A stretch of 29,765 nt of DNA. Origin: an uncultured Collinsella sp. (GTDB taxonomy: Bacteria > Actinomycetota > Coriobacteriia > Coriobacteriales > Coriobacteriaceae). Below the pieces are notes generated by a model that saw nothing but the letters and a program-made list of their open reading frames with translations, did no database searches and was not told where the DNA came from. The position numbers and the translations under genes were made by a program. Below are positions 8,527 to 15,262 of the stretch, in pieces; within the stretch, counting starts at the first letter, position 1, and each line of letters opens with the position of its first letter. Where the stretch lies: positions 1-29,765 of the forward strand of contig CAAELE010000034.1 of assembly GCA_900756765.1 (NCBI GenBank). Reading direction: 5' to 3'.

Positions 8527-8582
8527 GTCTAAGTGTCAAAGATGGCCGGGTGCAGATGCGCCCGTTGGAGGAAAGGGAAGTC

Positions 8583-9983
8583 ATGGACTACCGCAAATCA
8601 GCCCAAGAGGTGCTCGACAACATCGGTGGCGCCGACAACGTTGTTTCGGCCGCGCACTGCGCCACGCGTCTGCGCCTGGTAATCGCCGATAACGCCAAGG
8701 TCAACAAGGAGGCCATCGAGGACATCGACGGCGCTAAGGGCGTCTTTGAGGCCCAGGGCCAGCTGCAGATTATCTTTGGCACCGGCACCGTCAACAAGGT
8801 CTATGACGAGTTCATCGCGCTCAGCGGCGTCGAGGCTGCCACCAAGGCCGAGGTCAAGGAGGCCGCGGCGCAGCAGCAGAACATCTTTATGCGTGCGATT
8901 AAGGTGCTCGGCGATATCTTCGTCCCCATCATCCCCGCCATCGTGGCCTCGGGCCTGCTGTTGGGAATTATGAGCGCCCTCAACTTTATGGCCTCCAACG
9001 GCTTTATCGCGCTCGACACCAATAACTTTATCTACAAGATTGCCGATCTGGTCTCGGGAACTTCCTTTGGCATTCTGCAGATCCTGATCGGCTACTCCGC
9101 CGCTAAGGCCTTTGGCGCCAACCCGTATCTGGGCGCTGTCGTCGGTGGCGCGTTCATCAACTCTTCGCTGCAGAGCGCCTACACGGTTGCCTCCGAGGGC
9201 GTGCAGACCATGGTCACCGTCATCCCCGGCGTGTATAGCTTTGAGTGGGTCGGTTATCAGGGCCACGTGATTCCCATCGTCATCGCCTGCGCCATTCTGG
9301 CCTTCCTCGAGAAGCGCCTGCACAAGATCGTTCCCGAGATGTTCGATCTCTTTGTGACTCCGCTTGTCTCCGTGTTCGTGACCGTGCTCGTGACGCTCGT
9401 TGCCGTCGGCCCCATCTTTGTCTGGGCCGAGAACGCCATCCTCGGTCTGATCCAGGCCCTGCTGACCCTGCCTTTCGGCATCGGTTCCTTTATCGTCGGT
9501 CTGTTCTATGCCCCCACGGTCGTTACCGGTATCCACCAGATGTACACCGCCATCGACCTGGGCCAGCTCGCCCAGTACGGTGTGACCTACTGGCTGCCCA
9601 TCGCCAGCGCCGCCAATATCGCCCAGGGTGGTGCCGCGCTCGCCGTTGCCTTTAAGACCCGCGATGCCAAGATCAAGGGCCTGGCGCTTCCTTCGGCCCT
9701 GTCCGCCTTCATGGGTATTACCGAGCCTGCCATCTTTGGTGTGAACCTGCGCTTCTTTAAGCCCTTCATCGCCGGCTGCATCGGCGGCGGTTGCGGTGCC
9801 CTGGTCTGCGCGCTCACTTCGCTGGCTGCCTCTGGCACGGGTGTTACGGGTATCTTCGGTATCCTGCTGTGCCTGGCCCAGCCCGTGCAGTACGCGATCA
9901 TGTTTGCGGTCGCCGCGCTGGTTTCCTTTGCCGTCTCGTTTGTCCTGTACAAGGACGAGCCTAAGGCTTCCGAGCAGGCGTAG
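8583..9983 (+). CDS. PTS system sucrose-type EIIBC component
   Basis: The 466-residue product imports and phosphorylates a sugar, by context sucrose giving sucrose-6-phosphate. The ATG follows a long ribosome site (GGAGGAAAGGGA). Residues 1-90 form the EIIB domain, with the phosphocysteine motif AAHCATRLRL (Cys26). Residues ~105-460 form the multi-span EIIC channel of the glucose/sucrose superfamily, including the hallmark GITEPAIFGVNLRF. The protein ends soon after EIIC, so no EIIA domain is fused; phosphate must come from a separate EIIA elsewhere in the genome. Sucrose specificity rests on the adjacent GH32 hydrolase; a trehalose or beta-glucoside carrier would look similar. The paired operators upstream imply LacI-type control. 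Confidence 0.88.
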   Translation: MDYRKSAQEVLDNIGGADNVVSAAHCATRLRLVIADNAKVNKEAIEDIDGAKGVFEAQGQLQIIFGTGTVNKVYDEFIALSGVEAATKAEVKEAAAQQQNIFMRAIKVLGDIFVPIIPAIVASGLLLGIMSALNFMASNGFIALDTNNFIYKIADLVSGTSFGILQILIGYSAAKAFGANPYLGAVVGGAFINSSLQSAYTVASEGVQTMVTVIPGVYSFEWVGYQGHVIPIVIACAILAFLEKRLHKIVPEMFDLFVTPLVSVFVTVLVTLVAVGPIFVWAENAILGLIQALLTLPFGIGSFIVGLFYAPTVVTGIHQMYTAIDLGQLAQYGVTYWLPIASAANIAQGGAALAVAFKTRDAKIKGLALPSALSAFMGITEPAIFGVNLRFFKPFIAGCIGGGCGALVCALTSLAASGTGVTGIFGILLCLAQPVQYAIMFAVAALVSFAVSFVLYKDEPKASEQA

Positions 9984-9998
9984 GATTCGCGTAGATAT

Positions 9999-10034
9999 AA
10001 CGCCCGCAGGCTCCATCCTGTGGGCGTTTTGTTT
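9999..10034 (+). terminator. Rho-independent terminator after PTS gene
   Basis: AACGCCCGCAGG pairs with CCTGTGGGCGTT (one G-U pair) across the loop CTCCAT, followed by a T-rich tail TTTTGTTT. It lies 15 bases after the stop. As scrB starts only ~50 bases on, it probably reduces rather than abolishes read-through, or scrB has its own promoter. Confidence 0.8.
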
Positions 10035-10087
10035 ATCTGGAACCCTTGATTTGAGCGTTCGTTGATTTAATTCGATTGGATACCGAC

Positions 10088-11620
10088 ATGTCTAACGCAC
10101 TTCAGCGCGATCTTGCCGAGCTCGTTGCCAACATGGATGCAGCAGCCGCCGAGCGTGGCCACGGGCCCTTTGCCCAGCATTTTCATATCATGCCGCCCAC
10201 GGGTTGGCTCAACGACCCCAACGGTCTTGGCCAGGCTGATGGCGTGTTTCACGCGTACTTCCAGTATGCCCCGTTTGATGTAAACGGCGGCGTCAAGATG
10301 TGGGGCCATGCCACGAGCCGCGACCTTATGAACTGGGAATATGTTGGAGCGCCGCTGCTTCCCGACGAGCCGTTCGACTGCCATGGCGTGTACTCGGGCT
10401 CGGCTTTGGTCGAGGACGGTCGCATTCGCGTGCTCTATACCGGCAACGTTAAGCTCCCCGATGCGGACGGTGTCTTTGACTATGTCAACACCGGTCGTCG
10501 CGCCGATACCGTGTATGTCGAGAGCGCCGATGGACAGACGTTTAGCCAAAAACGCGTGGTGCTGGCGTCCGAGGATTATCCCGAGGATCTGACCTGCCAC
10601 GTGCGTGACCCCAAGGTGTGGCGCGATGCGGACGGGCGTTATCACATGGTGCTGGGCGCGCGCCGTCGCGTGGATGGGCCGCGTATCGAGAGCCGTTTTT
10701 GTGCGATGCACGGCGAGGGTGCCGGTCGCGATGTGGGCGAGATCTTGGTGTACGGCTCGGCCGATATGCTGAGCTGGGAGCTCGAGAGCTGTGTGTCTAC
10801 GCCCGAGCGTTTTGGCTTTATGTGGGAGTGCCCGGGATACCTTGAGCTTGAGGCGGATGGCGGTGTGCCGGCGAAGTTCCTGTCCTTCTCTCCCCAGGGG
10901 CTCGAGGGCGGTCGTTGGGACCGCGGCAACGTATACGCTGCTGGCTATATGCCTGTAACGGGTGACATTACCGGTGGTGACGGTGCCTATGAGCTGGGCG
11001 AATTCCGCCTATGGGACGCCGGTTTCGACTTCTATGCTCCGCAGGAGTTCACGGCCGAGGACGGTCGCCACATTCTGATCGGCTGGATGGGCATGCCCGA
11101 TGAGCCGACCTATGGCAACGCACCCACCGTGGCGTGCGGCTGGCAGCACTGCATGACGGTGCCGCGCGAGCTTACGGCCGGTGCCGGCGGCGTGGTGCTG
11201 CAGCAGCCGGCGCGCGAGGTCGAACGTCATTATGTCTCGGTGCGTGTGGGGGAGGGCTCGCTGGAGGTTGCCGGCGATACCTGCTTTGACGTTGTTGCCG
11301 ACGGTGTTGACGGCGCGTTTGCCGCGACCGTTGATGGCGATCTGAAACTGGCGTTTATGCCCGCCGAGGGCGAGCTGCCCGCGCGCTTTGAGATGCGATT
11401 TACCGATGAGGGTCGCGCTTCTGCCGGTTGCGGTCGTACCGTGCGCTGGGAGCCCGTCGACGAGGTTCGTAACGTGCGCATTGTTGGCGATGTCTCGTCG
11501 GTCGAGGTGTTTGTGAACGATGGCGCGCTCGTGTTTTCGACGCGCATCTATCCCGATACCTATGGCGTGTCCGTTGACGCTCCGGGTGCGAACGTAAACT
11601 ACCATACGCTCAGCATCTAG
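10088..11620 (+). CDS. scrB: Sucrose-6-phosphate hydrolase (GH32)
   Basis: The product is 510 aa from the ATG; a TTG four codons upstream is possible, and neither start has a strong ribosome site. It hydrolyses sucrose-6-phosphate to glucose-6-phosphate and fructose in the cytosol; there is no signal peptide. The three GH32 active-site blocks are intact: WLNDPNG with nucleophile Asp43, RDPKVW with the transition-state-stabilising Asp174, and the acid/base motif ECPGY with Glu247. The N-terminal five-bladed propeller spans about residues 30-350, followed by the C-terminal beta-sandwich. Its position after the PTS EIIBC gene supports a phosphorylated disaccharide substrate; by sequence alone a plain invertase or fructosidase is possible. 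Confidence 0.9.
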   Translation: MSNALQRDLAELVANMDAAAAERGHGPFAQHFHIMPPTGWLNDPNGLGQADGVFHAYFQYAPFDVNGGVKMWGHATSRDLMNWEYVGAPLLPDEPFDCHGVYSGSALVEDGRIRVLYTGNVKLPDADGVFDYVNTGRRADTVYVESADGQTFSQKRVVLASEDYPEDLTCHVRDPKVWRDADGRYHMVLGARRRVDGPRIESRFCAMHGEGAGRDVGEILVYGSADMLSWELESCVSTPERFGFMWECPGYLELEADGGVPAKFLSFSPQGLEGGRWDRGNVYAAGYMPVTGDITGGDGAYELGEFRLWDAGFDFYAPQEFTAEDGRHILIGWMGMPDEPTYGNAPTVACGWQHCMTVPRELTAGAGGVVLQQPAREVERHYVSVRVGEGSLEVAGDTCFDVVADGVDGAFAATVDGDLKLAFMPAEGELPARFEMRFTDEGRASAGCGRTVRWEPVDEVRNVRIVGDVSSVEVFVNDGALVFSTRIYPDTYGVSVDAPGANVNYHTLSI

Positions 11621-11658
11621 GCGAGTCGTCGCATATCGGCGCTATACTGCAGCCGTTG

Positions 11659-11694
11659 CCCACGATGCGGGGAACACCCGCATCGTGGGTTTTT
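11659..11694 (+). terminator. Rho-independent terminator after scrB
   Basis: A perfect 13-base stem, CCCACGATGCGGG with CCCGCATCGTGGG, encloses the loop GAACA and is followed by five T. It is one of the clearest terminators in the window and ends the sucrose locus. Confidence 0.93.
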
Positions 11695-11716
11695 GTTTAT
11701 GAAGGGACGGTGCCTT

Positions 11717-12709
11717 GTGGATGTACAGCAGCTAGAGGAGGCCTGGGCTTTGAGGGCCGGCTCGCGTGAGGCGCGTCTTGTTGCGGCCCTGCATGTGCCG
11801 GCGGCGCTGTCTCTGTTGGGGATTGTGCGCCCCGGTGACCGCCTGGTTGCGTTTGCCGATGACTTTGCCGATGCGTTTGCGCGCGGCTTTGATGCCTGCG
11901 ACGTGGTTATGGTGGGTGAGCCCTCGGTTGCAGCGTTTGCTGCCGCGTCCGAGGGCTTCGATGCTTCGTTTGATGCCGAGGGTCCGCACCTGTGGTGGTT
12001 CGTCAACTCCATCGGCGGGTTTGGTCTGCGTGTGCCTGACCTTCGCGCTCTGGGCCGCGCGGCTCGTGAGGCCCGCGCGTTGCTGATTGTGGACAACACC
12101 GTGGCGTCGGCTTTTGGCTGCGAACCGCTGCGGCTGGGTGCTGCGCTGTCGCTCGAGGCGCTCGACCGCGTGTGTGCCGGTAAGGCTCCGCGTAAGCTCG
12201 TTGCCGCTTCGGTGGCGCGCTCGCAGCTTAAGCGCCATCGTGTGGATGCTGCTGCCGAGTGCGCACATGACCTGCTTGAGGGTTGCGGCACGTCGGCGCT
12301 CGACCTTTCTACCGAGGAGGCCGACGTACTGGAGCGTGGGCTGTCCTCGCTCGACTCCCGCATGCAGGCGCACTTCGATCGCGCCCGTGCGCTGGCTGAA
12401 TATTTGGCCGCGAACGAGATGGTGCGCAACGTGCGCTATCCCGGGCTGAGCTCGCATCCCGACCACGCGGTTGCAACGGGAATCCTCGAGCACGGCTTTG
12501 GTCCGGCAGTTGAGTTTGACCTGATTGACTGCACCGCGTGCGAATTCTTCAGCATACTGCCGGACGAATTCCGCACATCGCCCGCCGGCGGCGCAACAAC
12601 GCGCCTTTCGGCCCCACGCGGCAAGCAGGGGAGCACCATCCGCCTCTTTGCCGGCACCGACAACCCCCTGGTCGTAGCGTCCACCCTAGACAACGCCCTT
12701 CGCAACTAG
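11717..12709 (+). CDS. Degenerate Cys/Met-metabolism PLP-type protein
   Basis: I prefer the GTG start (330 residues) about ten bases after GAAGGGA; ATG at 11699 or TTG at 11693 would begin within or just after the terminator T-run. The fold resembles cystathionine gamma-synthase/gamma-lyase enzymes: the cofactor-ring aspartate motif VDNT (Asp126) is followed at the right spacing by PLRLGA (138-142), and the C-terminus keeps a final STIRLFAGTD block like the family's IRLSVGIE. However, an ungapped alignment places Arg151 where the PLP-binding lysine should be; the nearest lysines are 156 and 160. The protein is also shorter than the usual 380-400 residues and lacks the N-terminal YSR/NPT region. 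It is either a diverged pseudoenzyme or uses a shifted lysine. No partner gene indicates its pathway. Confidence 0.7.
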   Translation: MDVQQLEEAWALRAGSREARLVAALHVPAALSLLGIVRPGDRLVAFADDFADAFARGFDACDVVMVGEPSVAAFAAASEGFDASFDAEGPHLWWFVNSIGGFGLRVPDLRALGRAAREARALLIVDNTVASAFGCEPLRLGAALSLEALDRVCAGKAPRKLVAASVARSQLKRHRVDAAAECAHDLLEGCGTSALDLSTEEADVLERGLSSLDSRMQAHFDRARALAEYLAANEMVRNVRYPGLSSHPDHAVATGILEHGFGPAVEFDLIDCTACEFFSILPDEFRTSPAGGATTRLSAPRGKQGSTIRLFAGTDNPLVVASTLDNALRN

Positions 12710-12727
12710 CTAAATCATCCTCAACTC

Positions 12728-12802
12728 CATAAGTTGCGGTGAAATAGGGATTGGTTTACGGCTTTATCGGCATAAACAGTCCCTATTTCACCGCAACTTA
12801 TG
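12728..12802. repeat. Perfect 23-base inverted repeat between convergent genes
   Basis: The arms at 12728-12750 and 12780-12802 are exact reverse complements, separated by 29 bases. Each outer end begins CATAAGTTGCGGTGAAATAG when read inward. The element fills the gap between the PLP-type gene and the ModE-like gene, which converge on it, so it could act as a two-way terminator. It has no T-run of its own. A MITE or REP-like mobile palindrome is equally possible. Confidence 0.85.
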
Positions 12803-12842
12803 AGAAGGGGTTGTGCAGCTAAAAAGCCCCGTCCTAAATTAG

Positions 12843-13187
12843 CTACTTTTTGATGCTGGCGATGAGGTCGTTGGCTTTTGCAGCGATGACGTTGTTGATG
12901 TCGGCCTGGAGGGTTTCGTAGACTTCGATGGCTCGCTTACCGGCCGGCGTGAGCGTGGATCCGCGGGCGCCGTCTCGCTCGATGAGTTTGCAGCCCAGCT
13001 GACCTTCGGCCTCGTTCACGATGCGCCAGGCCTTGGAATACGCCATGCCCATGCTCTTGGCGGCACGGTTGAGCGAGTGCTCGCGGGCTATGCCTTGCAG
13101 CAGCAAGACGCAGCCGTGACCAAACACGCCCGGCAGATCCTTGTCGCACGCTTGAATGACCAACTTTGCCGTCGTCTTGTACTCCAT
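12843..13187 (-). CDS. ModE-type winged helix DNA-binding protein
   Basis: The 114-residue product resembles the N-terminal DNA-binding domain of ModE/LysR-like regulators. A helix-turn-helix spans about residues 37-60 (SLNRAAKSMGMAYSKAWRIV), followed by the wing segment LIERDGARGSTLTPAGK typical of the family. It lacks the C-terminal molybdate-binding (TOBE) domains of full-length ModE, so any ligand sensing is unclear. No molybdenum transport gene is in view. It is the only - strand gene, convergent with the PLP-type gene and divergent from guaB. The start follows AAGG and GGGGAG on the coding strand. Confidence 0.8.
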   Translation of the reverse strand: MEYKTTAKLVIQACDKDLPGVFGHGCVLLLQGIAREHSLNRAAKSMGMAYSKAWRIVNEAEGQLGCKLIERDGARGSTLTPAGKRAIEVYETLQADINNVIAAKANDLIASIKK

Positions 13188-13271
13188 GTGCCTTACGTCT
13201 CCCCGCTAAAGTGTTTGCTGGGCAAACGCAAAGCCTGCGTCAAACCCTCGTGTGCTCTTCTTAAATCATGC

Positions 13272-13280
13272 ATTGTAGCA
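13272..13280 (-). promoter_or_regulatory. Extended -10 promoter for ModE-like gene
   Basis: On the - strand the sequence reads TGCTACAAT, an extended -10 (TGnTACAAT) with no clear -35. It overlaps the proposed guaB -35, so the divergent promoters may compete. Confidence 0.5.
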
Positions 13281-13322
13281 GTCAAAGTGCGTTAAGATAC
13301 TTCCCCAGTATTGGGCGCCCAA
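13273..13322 (+). promoter_or_regulatory. Putative guaB promoter and leader palindrome
   Basis: TTGTAG (13273-13278) and GATACT (13296-13301) are spaced 17 bases apart and could serve as -35 and -10. Just downstream, TTGGGCGCCCAA (13311-13322) is a perfect 12-base palindrome near the expected transcription start, which suits an operator. The binding protein is unknown; the divergently encoded ModE-like protein is one candidate. Confidence 0.45.
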
Positions 13323-13380
13323 GGTTGGGCTGGGTCCTACGAGGCCTGCAGCCGACCGGTCGCATGGAAAAAGGAGAAAC

Positions 13381-14892
13381 ATGGCTACGTTCTTTCCCGG
13401 TGAGTCCCACACGTTTTCGGAGTATCTGCTGGTCCCTGGTTACTCGTCCTCGCAGTGCATCCCCAACAACGTCTCTCTCAAGACGCCGCTAACCCGCTTT
13501 AAGCGCGGTGAGAAGCCGGCAATCACCCTGAACATCCCCATGGTTTCCGCCATCATGCAGTCCGTCTCGGGCGTCGACATGGGTGTCGCGCTCGCTACCG
13601 AGGGTGGCCTGTCCTTCATTTACGGTTCCCAGAGCGCCGAGTCCGAGGCCGCTATGGTCAAGGCCGTCAAGGATCACAAGGCCGGCTTCGTTCAGTCCGA
13701 TTCCACGCTGACCCCCGACATGACCATGGAGCAGGTCATCGAGCTCAAGGAGAAGACTGGTCACTCCACTATGCCGGTTACCGACGACGGCACCCCCAAG
13801 GGCAAGCTCCTGGGCATCGTCACCAGCCGTGACTATCGCCCCAGCCGCGATGACCACCAGACGAAGGTCTCCGAGTTCATGACCCCGCGTGAGCAGCTCA
13901 TCGTGGGCGACAAGAACATCAGCCTCAAGGTTGCCAACGACGTCATCTGGGACAACAAACTCAACGCCCTGCCGATCGTCGACGACAACGATCACCTTAT
14001 GGGCATCGTCTTCCGCAAGGACTACGACAGCCACAAGACCAACCCCAACGAGCTGCTCGACGGCGACAAGCGCTACATGGTCGGCGCCGGTATCAACACC
14101 CGCGACTATGCCGAGCGCGTGCCGCTGCTCATCGAGGCCGGCGCCGATGTCCTGTGCATCGACTCTTCCGAGGGCTTCAGCGAGTGGCAGAAGCGCACCA
14201 TCGAGTGGATCCGCGCCAACTACGGCGAGGATGTCAAGGTCGGTGCCGGTAACGTCGTCGACGCCGAGGGCTTCCGCTTCCTGGCCGACTGCGGTGCCGA
14301 CTTCATCAAGGTCGGTATCGGCGGCGGTTCCATCTGCATTACCCGCGAGACCAAGGGCATCGGCCGTGGCCAGGCCACCGCGCTGATCGACGTCTGCCGT
14401 GCTCGCGACGAGTACTACGAGGAGACTGGCGTCTACGTGCCCGTGTGCTCCGATGGCGGTATCGTCTACGACTACCACATGACGCTCGCCCTTGCCATGG
14501 GTGCCGACTTTATGATGCTGGGCCGTTACTTCGCCCGCTTTGACGAGAGCCCGACCGAGCGCGTCAACGTCAACGGTCAGTACATGAAGGAGTACTGGGG
14601 CGAGGGTTCTGCGCGTGCCCGCAACTGGCAGCGCTACGACCTGGGCGGCGCCGCGAAGCTCAGCTTCGTCGAGGGCGTCGATTCCTACGTCCCGTACGCC
14701 GGCTCCCTCAAGGACGGCGTGGGCGGCACGCTTTACAAGGTCAAGTCCACGATGTGCAACTGCGGTGCCCTCTCGATCCCCGAGCTCCAGGAAAAGGCAC
14801 GCCTGACCCTGGTTTCCTCCACCTCCATCGTCGAAGGCGGCGCTCACGATGTTGTGGTCAAGGATTCGCAGCAAAGCGTTAGCTACCGCTAA
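13381..14892 (+). CDS. guaB: IMP dehydrogenase, Tritrichomonas-type
   Basis: The 503-residue enzyme oxidises IMP to XMP with NAD+, the committed step to guanine nucleotides. The ATG follows AAAAAGGAG. The catalytic loop GIGGGSICITRE carries Cys319; Asp261, Lys310, Arg322, the flap pair Arg418-Tyr419 (ARNWQRYD) and Glu431 are all present. From memory of the literature, these are exactly the residue numbers used for the 503-residue T. foetus enzyme, and long stretches such as CSDGGIVYDYHMTLALAMGA look identical or nearly so. CBS domains are inserted at about residues 100-220. Lys310 with Glu431 is the pair linked to low mycophenolic acid sensitivity in the parasite. It is a stand-alone gene between the ModE-like gene and a repeat element. 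Confidence 0.95.
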   Translation: MATFFPGESHTFSEYLLVPGYSSSQCIPNNVSLKTPLTRFKRGEKPAITLNIPMVSAIMQSVSGVDMGVALATEGGLSFIYGSQSAESEAAMVKAVKDHKAGFVQSDSTLTPDMTMEQVIELKEKTGHSTMPVTDDGTPKGKLLGIVTSRDYRPSRDDHQTKVSEFMTPREQLIVGDKNISLKVANDVIWDNKLNALPIVDDNDHLMGIVFRKDYDSHKTNPNELLDGDKRYMVGAGINTRDYAERVPLLIEAGADVLCIDSSEGFSEWQKRTIEWIRANYGEDVKVGAGNVVDAEGFRFLADCGADFIKVGIGGGSICITRETKGIGRGQATALIDVCRARDEYYEETGVYVPVCSDGGIVYDYHMTLALAMGADFMMLGRYFARFDESPTERVNVNGQYMKEYWGEGSARARNWQRYDLGGAAKLSFVEGVDSYVPYAGSLKDGVGGTLYKVKSTMCNCGALSIPELQEKARLTLVSSTSIVEGGAHDVVVKDSQQSVSYR

Positions 14893-14896
14893 GCGG

Positions 14897-14992
14897 CTTT
14901 CCCAAGCACCGCACCTTGCCGTTCAAACCGTCGCTCGCGTACCAAAGTACGCGTCGCTCCTCTTTCACGGCAATCTGCGGCACTTGGAAAAC
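14897..14992 (+). repeat. Modular palindromic repeat, copy 2 (box C with new arms)
   Basis: The segment 14919-14972 matches box C of copy 1 (7247-7301) at about 50 of 55 positions, including GCGTAC-CAAA-GTACGC. The pair C/G in copy 1 (GCCGC with GCGGC) is T/A here (GCCGT with ACGGC), a compensatory change. Outside box C the flanks differ from copy 1 but still pair with each other: TTTCCCAAG at 14898 with CTTGGAAAA at 14983. It begins within about five bases of the guaB stop. Confidence 0.8.
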
Positions 14993-15051
14993 CCGTCCAC
15001 GCTAGGACGATTAACAAATAGCGGTTGATTCACAACCACGTTATTTAGATA

Positions 15052-15095
15052 AAGCGAGATGCCTGCAAGTTGCAGGCATCTCGCTTGTTGTATTT
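15052..15095 (+). terminator. Probable terminator downstream of guaB
   Basis: AAGCGAGATGCCTGCAA and its exact reverse complement are separated by a single G, giving a 17-base inverted repeat whose ends are followed by GTTGTATTT. The tail is only moderately T-rich. Confidence 0.65.
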
Positions 15096-15125
15096 GCTAT
15101 CATCAGTCAAGTTAACCTTAGGTTC

Positions 15126-15237
15126 GGTCGGCTTGGCTTTGTTCGCTACAAGTTCCGCACGCAAAGAAGAGCACTTAATGTGCTCTTCGTCTTGCGCAGG
15201 ACTGTTCGCAGTAGCGAATAAAGCCAAGCCGATCGAC
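15126..15237 (+). promoter_or_regulatory. Long hairpin leader of leuS
   Basis: The outer arms at 15129-15148 and 15212-15231 pair over 20 bases with one G-U. An inner stem pairs GAAGAGCAC (15166-15174) with GTGCTCTTC (15180-15188) across the loop TTAAT, with further imperfect pairing between. The structure ends about 20 bases before the leuS ribosome site AAAGGAG. No T-box consensus is seen. TATCAT at 15098-15103 could be a -10 for this leader. Confidence 0.6.
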
Positions 15238-15262
15238 CCCAGCTAAGATTAAAGGAGCTGAT

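Noticed and set aside
8550..8582. Upstream start for the PTS protein
   Set aside because: Its codons include the GGAGGAAAGGGA ribosome site that serves the ATG at 8583, where the EIIB domain begins directly.
13489..14874. 461-codon - strand frame opposite guaB, and similar ones opposite nusA, scrB and the PTS gene
   Set aside because: Same GC-driven antisense effect; no ribosome sites or family motifs, and the + strand genes are certain.
15100..15262. T-box riboswitch before leuS
   Set aside because: No TGGNACCGCG-like antiterminator sequence or terminator/antiterminator pair is visible; the long hairpin is of another kind.
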